DNA of 42,082 bases from Oscillospiraceae bacterium (lineage in GTDB: Bacteria; Bacillota; Clostridia; Oscillospirales; Oscillospiraceae). This document shows positions 8,943 to 17,264 of this stretch, piece by piece. Positions within the stretch are counted from its first letter, which is position 1. Each line of letters starts with the position of its first letter. The notes beneath the pieces are model-generated. The model was not told the DNA's origin, did not search any database, and saw only the letters and a list, made by a program, of their open reading frames with translations. The stretch spans positions 1 through 42,082 of the forward strand of contig JAETNP010000019.1 of the NCBI GenBank assembly GCA_021768185.1, given 5' to 3'. The position numbers were made by a program, and so were the translations under genes.

Positions 8943-8963
8943 AACCGTTGCGTTGCAACGGTT
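8943..8963. repeat. Short perfect inverted repeat at the recombinase breakpoint
   Basis: AACCGTTGC / GCAACGGTT with a 3-nt centre, lying between the broken end of the recombinase and the phosphoesterase terminator. It is a possible junction or att-like sequence. Confidence 0.45.
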
Positions 8964-9006
8964 TAGAGGATATGGCCTGGTCGATATTAAATTGTTGCTG
9001 ATACGA

Positions 9007-9056
9007 AAAGACGTCCGGCAAGGTGGGATCACGCTCCCGCCCTGCCGGACGTCTTT
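9007..9056 (-). terminator. Terminator of the recombinase/phosphoesterase operon
   Basis: A long stem AAAGACGTCCGGCA / TGCCGGACGTCTTT, extended by GGTGGGA/TCCCGCC, directly abuts the stop of the phosphoesterase gene. On the minus strand it is followed by TTTTCG. Confidence 0.85.
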
Positions 9057-9808
9057 CACAGTTTCAGTCGGATAATCTGTTCGTAAAGCATTGCGTATTT
9101 CTTTTCTATGACCATGTTCTCATGGTAGTGTCCAAAAAACCAGTATCGGAATTGGCACCGCTGCCGCAGCTCATCGAAGAAGTCTGTCAGCTTATCACCC
9201 TGGTACAGCCCGCCGCCAAATATGTTCTGTATGCTGGTGGGGCAGCAGTGGGTGACGATGTAGTCCACCTCCCAGCCTGCTCTGTCCAGGCTGGTCCTGG
9301 CGGTTTGGTATTCCTCCTCACTGGGCAGCTCCTCCGCCCACCAGGACAGGTGGTTCACCCGGTACATTGCGTTCCTGTCCTCCAGCTCCTGCTCTTTCTG
9401 TTGGAAGTGTGGATCGTCCGGTTCCAGGATACCGTCCTGGATGTCGTGGCTGCTGGCCCCGCCCATGGTGAAGAACCGTTTTCCGCCCAGGTTGAATATC
9501 TGCCCACGTTCCAGCAGGATCACCGAAGGGCGGATTCTTCTGATGTTCCCGCCGTTCCATTCCTCCAGCGGGTATTTCCGCAGAGCGTCATAGTTTTCGT
9601 GATTCCCGGTCACGAAGGCCGTGGTGAATGGCCGCTGTTCCAGCCAGTCCAGACCCTCGCCATCCCGCTCATCGCCGTGCCATACCCCGCCGAAGTCACC
9701 GCACACCAGGGTGACATCCTCTTTGGTCAGCGCCGCCTGCTCGTAGAATATCTCCGGCTGGAAACGTCGGAAATCTCCGTGGGTGTCGCCTGTAATATAA
9801 AGTTCCAT
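9056..9808 (-). CDS. Calcineurin-like metallophosphoesterase
   Basis: 250 residues from the ATG preceded by AAAGGGGACAGCGTG; the longer frame to 9889 overlaps the upstream recombinase and is rejected. It has the metal-binding motifs of calcineurin-like phosphoesterases in order: GDTHGDF near residue 7, GDFGGVWH near 46, GNHENYD near 75, and THCCP near 190. These motifs bind two metal ions for phosphoester hydrolysis; the substrate is unknown. It starts 16 bp after the stop of the large serine recombinase and ends at a terminator, so it is the last gene of the recombinase operon. Confidence 0.85.
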   Translation of the reverse strand: MELYITGDTHGDFRRFQPEIFYEQAALTKEDVTLVCGDFGGVWHGDERDGEGLDWLEQRPFTTAFVTGNHENYDALRKYPLEEWNGGNIRRIRPSVILLERGQIFNLGGKRFFTMGGASSHDIQDGILEPDDPHFQQKEQELEDRNAMYRVNHLSWWAEELPSEEEYQTARTSLDRAGWEVDYIVTHCCPTSIQNIFGGGLYQGDKLTDFFDELRQRCQFRYWFFGHYHENMVIEKKYAMLYEQIIRLKL

Positions 9809-9824
9809 CACGCTGTCCCCTTTA

Positions 9825-11465
9825 TCAAACCAGCTTTTTCTCGATTTCCAGACCAGCAACCTTGAATCCGACTCGGATAGTCTCCGCATCCACCACCGTA
9901 ATCCGCTCGATCATCCTCCGGGCGATCTCATCCTCGAACTCCGTGATTCTGGCAGGGGTCTCACCAAGGAACCGACTCAATTCTTCCAGGCGGTTGCCCT
10001 GACCGGCCTGCCGGCGTTCCTCCTCCTGGGCTGCTTCAATTTCCGCCTGCAAGGCTTCCTTTTCCCCTGTCACAGCTCCGAGCTGGGCGTTCAGTTCCTC
10101 ACTGTCCATGTTTGCCAGTATCTGTTCAATCACCTGTGCCTGCTGTGCAGTCACAGCAGCCAGCCGGTTTTTCAGCTCCAGCAGGCTGGGCTTGCCCTCC
10201 CGGCTCCCGGAGCAGACCGTGGCGGCGAGGTCCAGGGCGGCGGCGCTGACCTCGCTCTGGAGCGGAGATATCTCGTTTATGGCCTCCACGATGGCGGTGT
10301 GCAGGCGGCTCTCGTCCAGCGTGGGAGAGGTGTGGCAGTATTTTGTGCCGAACTCCAGCCGGGAGACACATCGCCAGACGATGCGCTTTTTGCCGTTTCT
10401 GGCCCAGGTACAGCGTTTGTAGGGCGTACCGCACTCCCCGCACACCAGCAGCTCGGACAGAGCGTATTTGGCGGAGTATTTGCCCAGCTCGGTCTTGGCG
10501 GACTTCTGCATTACCTTTCGCTTGCCGGCCCGGCGGGCCATCTCCTCCCGCGCCTGATAAAATACCCCCTTGGGGATGATGGCGGGGTGGTTGTTCTCCA
10601 CATAGACCATGGGACGGTCGCCCTCGTTCTTTTTCACCGTTTTACTGATACAGTCGGTGGTGTAAGTCTTTTGCAGCAGGGCGTCCCCGATGTATTTTTC
10701 GTTGCACAAAATGTTGTGTATCACCTGATACGACCAGCCCTTGACCCCGCTGGAGGTAGGGATGCCGTCTGCCTCCAGCTCCGCGCCGATCTGGCCCAGA
10801 CTGCACCCGTCCAGGTAGCGGCGGTAGATGCGCCTGACCGTCTCCGCCTCCTCCGGCACGATCTCCGGCTGCCCGTCCGCTCCCCTGCGGTAGCCCAGCA
10901 GCTTCTTGTACTGGAAGGGAACCTTCCCGGACTCCCGGCTTTTCAGGATACCCCAGATCACGCTTTTGCTGATGGACTCGCTTTCCGCCTGGGCGAAGCC
11001 GCTGAACAGGGTGAGCAGGAACTCGCTGGACTCGGTCAGGGTGTTGATGTTTTCCTTTTCGAAGATCACGCCGATGCCGTTGGCCCGAAGCATCCGCACC
11101 ACCTCCAGGGAGTCCACGGTATTCCGGGCGAACCGGGAGAGGGATTTGGTGAGGATCAGATCGATGCGTCCCCGTTTGCAGGCGGCGATCATCCTTTTGA
11201 ACTCCACCCGCTTTTTCATGCTGGTGCCGGTAGTACCCCTGTCGGCAAAGATCCCGGCCATCTCCCAATCGGGGTTCTCGGAGATCTTCTGCGTGTAGTA
11301 GTTTTTCTGGGCGGTGTAGCTGGTGAGCTGCTCCTCGCTGTCGGTGGACACCCGGCAGTAGGCGGCCACCCGCTGTTTCCTGCCGTTGAAGGCGGCTCTA
11401 TTCTGATCCTGGGGCTTGGTGGCGGGAATGATGCGGATCTTCTTCTCTCGCACTGTCTGTTCCAT
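9825..11465 (-). CDS. Large serine recombinase (third of the recombinase cassette)
   Basis: 546 residues, start ATG after GGAAAGGAGATATT. The catalytic resolvase domain begins at about residue 30 (VAAYCRVSTDSEEQ, with the nucleophilic Ser) and includes the SLSRFARNTVDSLE and AQAESESISKSV helices. The recombinase domain follows (GYRRGADGQPEIVPEEAETV ...), with the NEKYIGDALLQKT motif, a zinc ribbon (CGECGTPYKR ... C ... C) and a C-terminal coiled coil. All parts of an active large serine integrase are visible. It is likely involved in ICE integration and excision with its two neighbours. It lies 28 bp after the middle recombinase gene. Confidence 0.9.
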   Translation of the reverse strand: MEQTVREKKIRIIPATKPQDQNRAAFNGRKQRVAAYCRVSTDSEEQLTSYTAQKNYYTQKISENPDWEMAGIFADRGTTGTSMKKRVEFKRMIAACKRGRIDLILTKSLSRFARNTVDSLEVVRMLRANGIGVIFEKENINTLTESSEFLLTLFSGFAQAESESISKSVIWGILKSRESGKVPFQYKKLLGYRRGADGQPEIVPEEAETVRRIYRRYLDGCSLGQIGAELEADGIPTSSGVKGWSYQVIHNILCNEKYIGDALLQKTYTTDCISKTVKKNEGDRPMVYVENNHPAIIPKGVFYQAREEMARRAGKRKVMQKSAKTELGKYSAKYALSELLVCGECGTPYKRCTWARNGKKRIVWRCVSRLEFGTKYCHTSPTLDESRLHTAIVEAINEISPLQSEVSAAALDLAATVCSGSREGKPSLLELKNRLAAVTAQQAQVIEQILANMDSEELNAQLGAVTGEKEALQAEIEAAQEEERRQAGQGNRLEELSRFLGETPARITEFEDEIARRMIERITVVDAETIRVGFKVAGLEIEKKLV

Positions 11466-11493
11466 AATATCTCCTTTCCTGGTAGGCTTAAGG

Positions 11494-12270
11494 CTATCTG
11501 AATGTCACCGACACGGTGCTGTCGGCAGAGATGATGACGGACTGGACGGCCTGCTCATACCGTTCTTCTTGGAGCAGGCGGGGCAGGTCGATGGGCGGGG
11601 TTTCGGAGGGGAGGCAGGCATATCGAGCCGTAATGCCCTGGAGGATCAGGCTGACTACCTCCTCCGGCTGCTCCGGTTTCTCCAGGCCCCGGTTGATAGC
11701 GTTAGTCAGGCGGACAACTTCCCCGGAGGGCGCATAGGCGGTGGTGGCCGGCGCTGTGGGCGTGTACCCCGCCGCCTGCCGCCTGATCTCCGCCAGCAGG
11801 GTGTCATCGGGGATGACTGTCCTGCTACCGCACTGCTCACATTTCAGGTATAACGTGTCCGGCCGCTTGGAATTGCCGCCAAAGATACGTTTCAGTCTGC
11901 CGCCGCAGTGCTGGCAGTACAGCCTGTCCCGCAGTTGCAGGACAGGGCGGTCCCTGCGGGTCCGCTCCCCCCATTTCTTTTGGAGTGTGGTCTGAACAGC
12001 TTGGAAGGTGTCCTCCACTATCAGCAGGGGGTACCCGTCCGCACCCATGTACCGCCGGTTCTTGAGGATAAACGCAACTCTGAATTTCGTCCATACGGGG
12101 CGGTCCGGGCTGTAGAGGATGCCCTCCCCATTCAGCAGGTCCGATATTTCCCGCTGGAGCTTTCCCTCAAGGTAGAGGGTGAATATCCGGCGAACGATCT
12201 CCGCCTCCTGGGGTTGGTGAATCAGTTTTCCGTCCTCGATCTGATATCCATACAGCACCTTTCGATTCAC
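11494..12270 (-). CDS. Recombinase-domain protein without catalytic resolvase domain (middle gene of the cassette)
   Basis: 258 residues. It begins directly in the recombinase domain (GYQIEDGKLIHQPQEAEIV, then LLNGEGI) and carries NRRYMGADGYP and a Cys4 zinc ribbon (CQHCGGRLKR ... CEQCGSR). There is no YxRxS motif and no room for one: the GTG start overlaps the stop of the preceding recombinase gene (GTGA, 12267-12270), so the short form looks designed rather than truncated. It probably binds DNA at the attachment sites or partners the two full-length recombinases. A catalytic role is unlikely. Confidence 0.82.
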   Translation of the reverse strand: MNRKVLYGYQIEDGKLIHQPQEAEIVRRIFTLYLEGKLQREISDLLNGEGILYSPDRPVWTKFRVAFILKNRRYMGADGYPLLIVEDTFQAVQTTLQKKWGERTRRDRPVLQLRDRLYCQHCGGRLKRIFGGNSKRPDTLYLKCEQCGSRTVIPDDTLLAEIRRQAAGYTPTAPATTAYAPSGEVVRLTNAINRGLEKPEQPEEVVSLILQGITARYACLPSETPPIDLPRLLQEERYEQAVQSVIISADSTVSVTFR

Positions 12271-13823
12271 GTTTCCATCCCTCCGATCTGTTCCATAAGC
12301 TCCATACCGCAGTGCAGTTGGAATCGCAAATGATTGTTATCCGATACTGTGATTTTTTCAACCAGCTCTGCAAACAGAGGTTCATCAAACTCCTCCAGCC
12401 GTTCCGGGCCTTGGTGGATCGTCTCCACGGTCTGACGCAGGGCCTCCGCCGCCTCGTCGATGTCACTGCTCTGCAGCAGTTTCCGGCGCTTGGCCCGGAG
12501 GCTGGTGAGCTGGGCGGTGTTGGCGGCCATCTGTGCGGAGTAGGCGTTGGCGTCCAGCAGGCCGCTGGCGCGGAGCTTGCTGATGTTATAGTTCCGCTCG
12601 GTGGCCTGGGCGATGTCCCGGTTGATCTCCAGCATGGCGGGGTTCTCCCGGTGCAGAGCCGTCTCCAGGTCCTCCATCTGGACCAGGGCGGGCCGCAGGA
12701 TGATGCCCTCATGGAGCCGCAGTTTGTTGTACATCCGCACAAAGGCGGCGTAAATCTCGCTTTCCAGGAAGGAGCCGATGGGACAGCTTCCGGCTTTTTT
12801 CAAATGGTTACCACAGCACCAGGAAACGCTTCCGCTTCTCGCTACTCGCCGGTAGAGGGCTTTCCCACACACACCGCAGGACATTTTCAGGGACAGTGGA
12901 AACGTGGCGTCCGGGCGGGTTTTGTGCTTTTTCTTGAACTGCCGCAGGGTTTGGGCTTTATCGTATGCCTCCCGGCTGATGATGGCGGGATGGCTGCCCT
13001 CCACATAGATCTGCTCCACCTCGCCGTTGTTGATCTTCTGCGTGAACGGGAATTCCAGCCGGTAGGTTTTCTGGCAAAGGGTGTCCCCGATGTATTTCTC
13101 ATTTGAAAGCCAGTAGTAGATCTGGCGGGTGGTCCAGTGGACGTTCCCTTTTCGATCCCGGATGCCCTCCCGGATCAGACTGTCCGCGATCTCCTTTGCA
13201 CTCTGGCCGCCGAGATAGGCGTCAAACACTCTGCGGATGACCTTGGCCTCCTCCGGTACGATCTCCAGTTCTCTGCCATTGACCAGCCGGTAGCCATAGG
13301 GCGGCTTTGCGGTGATGAACTCACCCCGTTCCATCCGCCTGCGATAGCTTTGCCGTCCGTTTTGGGAGATGGAGACTGATTCCTGCTGGGCCAGAGAACT
13401 GTAGACGCTCAGCATCAATTCTGAGCTGAGCGTCCCTGTGTCAATATTTTCTTTTTCGAAGCAGACGGTCACGCCCAGCCGCATCAATTCCCGCAGGGCG
13501 GCGAGGCAGTCCTTGGTATTCCGGGAAAACCGGGAGATGGACTTCACCAGCACCCGGTCGATCTTGCCCTTCCGGCAGTCAGCCAGCAGGCGGTTGAAAT
13601 CCTCCCGCTTGTCCGTTTTCGTGCCGCTCACCGCCTCGTCAGCGTAAATGTCCACCAGCTCCCAGCCCTCATGCTGGCGGATCAGCTCGGTGTAGCTGCG
13701 AATCTGAGAGGCATAGGACGATGCCTGTTCCTCCAGGTCCGTGCTGACCCGGCAGTAGGCGGCCACACGCAGGGTTGCGGGGGCGGAGCCTTTCGGCGGA
13801 ATGATCGTTGTGATTTTCTCCAT
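12267..13823 (-). CDS. Large serine recombinase (first of the recombinase cassette)
   Basis: 518 residues starting at the ATG immediately after the stop of the preceding small gene, with GAGGCGAGG as ribosome-binding site. The catalytic domain starts near residue 20 (VAAYCRVSTDLEEQ) and holds KSISRFSRNTKDC and AQQESVSISQN. Then come the recombinase domain (GYRLVNGRELEIVPEEAKVI), NEKYIGDTLCQKT, a zinc ribbon (CGVCGKALYRR ... CC) and a coiled coil. Its stop overlaps the start of the middle gene. It is related to, but clearly diverged from, the 546-residue recombinase. Probably an integration/excision enzyme of the ICE. Confidence 0.9.
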   Translation of the reverse strand: MEKITTIIPPKGSAPATLRVAAYCRVSTDLEEQASSYASQIRSYTELIRQHEGWELVDIYADEAVSGTKTDKREDFNRLLADCRKGKIDRVLVKSISRFSRNTKDCLAALRELMRLGVTVCFEKENIDTGTLSSELMLSVYSSLAQQESVSISQNGRQSYRRRMERGEFITAKPPYGYRLVNGRELEIVPEEAKVIRRVFDAYLGGQSAKEIADSLIREGIRDRKGNVHWTTRQIYYWLSNEKYIGDTLCQKTYRLEFPFTQKINNGEVEQIYVEGSHPAIISREAYDKAQTLRQFKKKHKTRPDATFPLSLKMSCGVCGKALYRRVARSGSVSWCCGNHLKKAGSCPIGSFLESEIYAAFVRMYNKLRLHEGIILRPALVQMEDLETALHRENPAMLEINRDIAQATERNYNISKLRASGLLDANAYSAQMAANTAQLTSLRAKRRKLLQSSDIDEAAEALRQTVETIHQGPERLEEFDEPLFAELVEKITVSDNNHLRFQLHCGMELMEQIGGMET

Positions 13824-14075
13824 CTACCTCGCCTCCTCTCCTTTTGCGCGGCCGGCCTTTCTCGGCGTGATCGTGCAGTCCATCAGATCCTGCAGGTGGC
13901 CCATGGCACACTCCTCAGCGCTGAACCCGTCCACATACAGCTTGTACCCATCCCGGCAGGCAACGTACTCGTCCTCATAGCCGAGGCGTTCCGCTTCGGC
14001 TGCCGTCAGGATGCGGGCCTCCACACGACCCGTCCGGTACATATATTTTTGTTCTGCGTAAAATGGATATTCCAT
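13824..14075 (-). CDS. Small conserved-type protein ahead of the recombinases
   Basis: 83 residues with a strong ribosome-binding site (AAGGAGGTGACAGC-ATG). It begins MEYPFYAEQKYMYRTGRVEA and ends in a basic tail. I do not recognise a named domain. Its stop codon directly abuts the ATG of the first recombinase, so it is translationally coupled and may be an accessory or directionality factor; that role is inferred from position only. Confidence 0.7.
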   Translation of the reverse strand: MEYPFYAEQKYMYRTGRVEARILTAAEAERLGYEDEYVACRDGYKLYVDGFSAEECAMGHLQDLMDCTITPRKAGRAKGEEAR

Positions 14076-14125
14076 GCTGTCACCTCCTTGGCAGCACCAA
14101 CACTACCACACCTTGGCAGGAATAG

Positions 14126-14293
14126 CTACCCCAATTCCCACACAGCTTGGGGACGGTATTTTTCCAGCGCCAGCCGTTTGGCGGCGTACAGTTCCTCCTG
14201 CATCAGCAGTCCAGCGGCGGCAGCCTTTTCCAGCAGCCGCGTCACCAGGATATACATCATCTCGTTCTTCATCTCGTTCTTCATCTCGGACAT
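14126..14293 (-). CDS. Small helical protein between helicase and recombinases
   Basis: 55 residues. The start ATG (14291-14293) overlaps the end of the helicase gene by 13 bp. It begins with a repeated MKNE (MSEMKNEMKNEMM), then a short helical segment (YILVTRLLEKAAAAGLL) and EELYAAKRLALEKYRPQ. This resembles the small proteins often found beside ICE recombinases in Firmicutes. No function is known to me. Other frames in this interval have no ribosome-binding site and poorer codon character. Confidence 0.6.
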   Translation of the reverse strand: MSEMKNEMKNEMMYILVTRLLEKAAAAGLLMQEELYAAKRLALEKYRPQAVWELG

Positions 14294-16266
14294 GATGCCG
14301 CCCCCTCCCGGAAGTAACCATCCGTTTTGATTCTGCGGATGAACCGCTCCACATCCCGCAGACTGCCGGTGACCGGCATCTCCGGCAGAGCGGCCAGCAC
14401 GTCCTTGCGGTATCGCTGGCCCTTGGCGGCGCGCTCGTCCAGGATGGCGATGATGCAGGTATCCGCCTCGGTGCGGATAGCCCTGCCGAACCCCTGCTTC
14501 AGCTTGATCTGCATCTCCGGTACCGATACGGCCCGGATGAAGGCGTTCAGGCTGGGGTGCCGCTCCCGTTCTTTCTCTTTCAGAGCGTCCGGGACGGCGA
14601 AGGGCAGGCGGGGGATGATGAGCAGGGACACGCAGTCGCCTGGGAAGTCAAAGCCCTCCCAGGCGGCCCCGGTGGCCAGCAGGACGCTCCCCGGCTGGCT
14701 CTTGAACTGCTCCATGGTATGTACCGCGTTTCGGCCCATGGTGAACAGCGGATAGGACGTTTGTCCTTTCAGCCGATCTTTCACGGCGGACATGGCGGCG
14801 TAAGATGTGAACAGCACCAGGGCGTGGCCATGGGCTGCTTTCAGCAGCGCGGCGATCTCCTCAGCCAGTTGGTCATAATAGTCTGCCTCTTTTTGATTGG
14901 GCGGGTGTCTGGGCAGGTACAGCAGACAGTTCTGTTCATAGTTAAAGGGCGAGAGGGAGACGGACTCCGACACCCTGCCGTCCGCCAGCAGGCCCGTTTC
15001 CTCTTTGAAACGCCGGAAATCCTCCCCCACGGCCAGGGTGCCAGAGGTAAGGATCACAGGCCGCATCTGCCGCCAGAGGGTCTGGCGGAGCTGGGCGGTC
15101 AAGTCGGAGACGGTGGCGCAGAGCATCGCGCCGCCCTGCCCATCGTCCATGGCATACAGCACCATCCCATCGTGATCCCTGCGGAACAGGGCCACCGTTC
15201 GGACGAGTGTTTCCACCTGCCTGCGGGTACTGTGGGTCAGCAGGCCCTTGAGTTGGCGGTGGATGATCGTCAGCTTGCGCTCCGGCGCGGCCAGCAGTCT
15301 GGCATAGGCGTCAAAGGGATGTCCCGCCTCTGTGGGCTTGGACAACTTTCGCACCAGGGGCGCGGCGGCATCGTGCCACAACTCCGCCGCCAACAGGTAC
15401 CGCTCGGCCCGGAGGTTGCGGGAGAGGGCGCGGATGTCCTCCACGCCCAGGGTCACACCAAACATCTGGCGGGCTGTCTCCGGCAGCTTGTGGGCCTCGT
15501 CTATGACCAGGGCGGCGGTTTCTGGAAGGATGGGCCTGCGCCCGCTGCCCCGGTGGATGGCGTCCGCCAGCAGCAGGTTGTGGTTGCAGATCTGGAAGAG
15601 AAAAAGACCGCTGTCGCAGCGCTCCAAAAAGAGAAGGTAACGGCATTGCTCCCGCTTGCAGTCACAGGTATGTGGGACGCAGATGCGCTCCCGGTCGTAG
15701 CCGCTGAGATGGGCAGCCTCGTCCATGTCCAGCTCCTGCCGCAGCGTCAGCAGAGCGGCCCCGGCTTTCCAGTTCTTCTTGCTGAGATCCAGCTGGCCCA
15801 GCCGCTGTTCCAGCCGTTCATCGCAGACGTAGTGGCCCTTGCCCTTGCGGATCACCGCCCGGATGGGCTGGCTGATCTGCCCGTCCTCCAGCAGCAGGCC
15901 AGAGAGGAAGGGCAGGTATTCATCCCGCACCGCCGTCTGGAGGGCGATGCTGGAGGTGGAGATCAGGATGGGCAGGGCGACCAGCCCGCTGTTTGCCCGG
16001 AATCGGCTGTACACCGCCCCGGCCACCAGATAGGCGTAGGTCTTGCCGATCCCCGTCCCGGCGTCACACAGGGCGATCCCGCCCTCCAGCATGGCGTCCA
16101 GCATCCGGTGGCTCAGAGCGATCTGCTCCGGGCGCTCCGGCATGGCCTGGGCGGGAAACAAGGTTTTGAAAATGTGATCGATATCGTTATGGGCATTCTG
16201 CCTGTCATTGATATTCATCGGTAAATTACCCCTAAAAATCATTTTGGGTTTCTTCTCGTTACTCAT
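14281..16266 (-). CDS. DinG/XPD-family ATP-dependent DNA helicase
   Basis: 661 residues. Walker A DAGTGIGKT lies near residue 70 and the DEAH box (VIDEAHKLPE) near 252. A cysteine cluster between them (CVPHTCDCKREQC ... C) fits the iron-sulphur site of DinG/XPD helicases. C-terminal helicase motifs include LFTSYAAMSAVKDRL, LLATGAAWEGFDFPGD and QGFGRAIRTEADTC. Such 5'-3' helicases unwind DNA, here perhaps during ICE processing or replication. The start ATG lies within a hairpin (16262-16293). It is the first gene of the leftward operon through the recombinases to the phosphoesterase. Confidence 0.88.
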   Translation of the reverse strand: MSNEKKPKMIFRGNLPMNINDRQNAHNDIDHIFKTLFPAQAMPERPEQIALSHRMLDAMLEGGIALCDAGTGIGKTYAYLVAGAVYSRFRANSGLVALPILISTSSIALQTAVRDEYLPFLSGLLLEDGQISQPIRAVIRKGKGHYVCDERLEQRLGQLDLSKKNWKAGAALLTLRQELDMDEAAHLSGYDRERICVPHTCDCKREQCRYLLFLERCDSGLFLFQICNHNLLLADAIHRGSGRRPILPETAALVIDEAHKLPETARQMFGVTLGVEDIRALSRNLRAERYLLAAELWHDAAAPLVRKLSKPTEAGHPFDAYARLLAAPERKLTIIHRQLKGLLTHSTRRQVETLVRTVALFRRDHDGMVLYAMDDGQGGAMLCATVSDLTAQLRQTLWRQMRPVILTSGTLAVGEDFRRFKEETGLLADGRVSESVSLSPFNYEQNCLLYLPRHPPNQKEADYYDQLAEEIAALLKAAHGHALVLFTSYAAMSAVKDRLKGQTSYPLFTMGRNAVHTMEQFKSQPGSVLLATGAAWEGFDFPGDCVSLLIIPRLPFAVPDALKEKERERHPSLNAFIRAVSVPEMQIKLKQGFGRAIRTEADTCIIAILDERAAKGQRYRKDVLAALPEMPVTGSLRDVERFIRRIKTDGYFREGAASCPR

Positions 16267-16293
16267 CGTATTTGCAGCTCGCCCCCCGATGAG
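16262..16293 (-). promoter_or_regulatory. Hairpin pairing the helicase start codon
   Basis: On the minus strand, CTCATCG (16293-16287) pairs with CGATGAG (16268-16262), which contains the helicase ATG. The 18-nt loop holds part of the purine-rich G-run. It could limit translation of the helicase. Confidence 0.4.
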
Positions 16294-16610
16294 GTATAGG
16301 GAACAGTAACGGATAAGGCTTGGCGGACCTTCGCAGGCACACCCTGGGGGTCTCTACTGCTTTCAACCCGAATGGTGGAGGACAGTTTTGCCAGAACTGT
16401 CCCGCACAGGCTTTATCGCAGCCCGGAGGGGAGCTTGTCCCCTCCAGGCCATAGGCGCGCACTGTGCGTCTGTCTGCGTGGTGATCCGTACTGCTGGTAT
16501 GAACTTGTCAAGGTACAGCAGCCCTGTGGCTGTACTTTCATTTTAGGGAATTCTACGGACATTTTTTAGAGTGGTTTAGTCACATTCCCGTGACAAATAG
16601 TCACATCTCA
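16294..16610 (-). other. Structured leader of the helicase operon, no gene seen
   Basis: About 300 bp with no convincing reading frame. It contains perfect hairpins GGACAGTT/AACTGTCC (16380-16402) and GGAGGGGA/TCCCCTCC (16425-16445), and a stem GTACAGC/GCTGTAC near 16513-16535. A minus-strand TTGACA lies at 16511-16506 but has a poor -10. It is probably a structured 5' leader. Confidence 0.45.
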
Positions 16611-16919
16611 CTACAGTCTTGCCCTGAGCGCCTCCAACTGCTCCACCAGCTCTGTTATATTTGATTTCAGCGCCGCATGGTCATTTGCAATTTGTGGAGT
16701 GGCTTGTTTTTTGCCCAGAATAAGTAAGTCCAACGATACGCCAAAAAAGTTGGAGAGCCGGACAAACAGGTCCACGGAGCACCCTCTCTTTCCAGCCTCA
16801 ACGTGGCTCAGAAGGCTTCTGTCGATGTTCAGCTCTGCCGCAAGTTTTTCCTGTGTAAGGCCGCTTTCCACACGGAGCTGGCGGATGCGCTCTCCGCTTT
16901 GTATGATGTCATAATCCAT
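16611..16919 (-). CDS. XRE-family transcriptional regulator
   Basis: 102 residues from the ATG after ACAGGAGATCACAAA; the upstream frame to 16973 is rejected for lack of a site. Residues 8-65 form a Cro/CI-type helix-turn-helix (IRQLRVESGLTQEKLAAELN, then SLLSHVEAGKRGCSVDLFVRL). The C-terminal 25 residues look like a short coiled coil (ITELVEQLEALRARL), probably for dimerisation. Many ICEs carry such a repressor to control transfer. Divergence or coupling with other genes is not seen: all neighbours are on the same strand. Confidence 0.87.
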   Translation of the reverse strand: MDYDIIQSGERIRQLRVESGLTQEKLAAELNIDRSLLSHVEAGKRGCSVDLFVRLSNFFGVSLDLLILGKKQATPQIANDHAALKSNITELVEQLEALRARL

Positions 16920-17045
16920 TTTGTGATCTCCTGTCTCAGAAATTTGAGGGAAGCGTTCTGAGTGGAAGGTCACGGGTATCCTGCTATGTAAGACTGCCAG
17001 CCCTTCAGATGCGAACAGCGAATATGGTCACATTCTGTCGAAGCG

Positions 17046-17082
17046 CAAAAAGAGGCGGCCCCCTGATTGGAGGCCGCTTCTT
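17046..17082 (-). terminator. Terminator of the orphan response regulator gene
   Basis: On the minus strand, AAGAAGCGGCC pairs with GGCCGCCTCTT (one G-U pair), then TTTTTGCG. It lies about 180 bp after the regulator's stop. Confidence 0.75.
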
Positions 17083-17208
17083 GCGGAAACAAGCTGCATT
17101 GTAATATTGGTTTTAATTTCATCTGGTTCCCCTTATCCGGGAAACAGATGTAGCCGTTAAATACAGCTTATTCCCCTTATGTCGTAAAGGGGATTATACA
17201 GATGGATT

Positions 17209-17256
17209 CTGACAAATCGCTGACATAGTCTGACATTTCAGGGACATTGGCTGACA
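17209..17256 (-). repeat. Five phased TGTCA direct repeats
   Basis: On the minus strand TGTCA or TGTCC recurs every 10-11 bp (forward TGACA at 17210, 17221, 17231, GGACA at 17242, TGACA at 17252). This spacing and core resemble binding sites of OmpR/PhoB-type regulators. It begins just past the stop of the OmpR-type gene. Confidence 0.5.
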
Positions 17257-17264
17257 ATTCGCCG

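Noticed and set aside
10299-11501. A 400-residue + strand frame opposite the large recombinase
   Set aside because: Antisense shadow; the minus frame has all recombinase motifs.
14557-16224. A 555-residue + strand frame opposite the helicase
   Set aside because: Antisense to an intact DinG-type helicase; low-complexity composition.
16259-16462. A 67-residue minus-strand frame upstream of the helicase
   Set aside because: No ribosome site, overlaps the helicase start, and runs through perfect hairpins. Better explained as structured leader.
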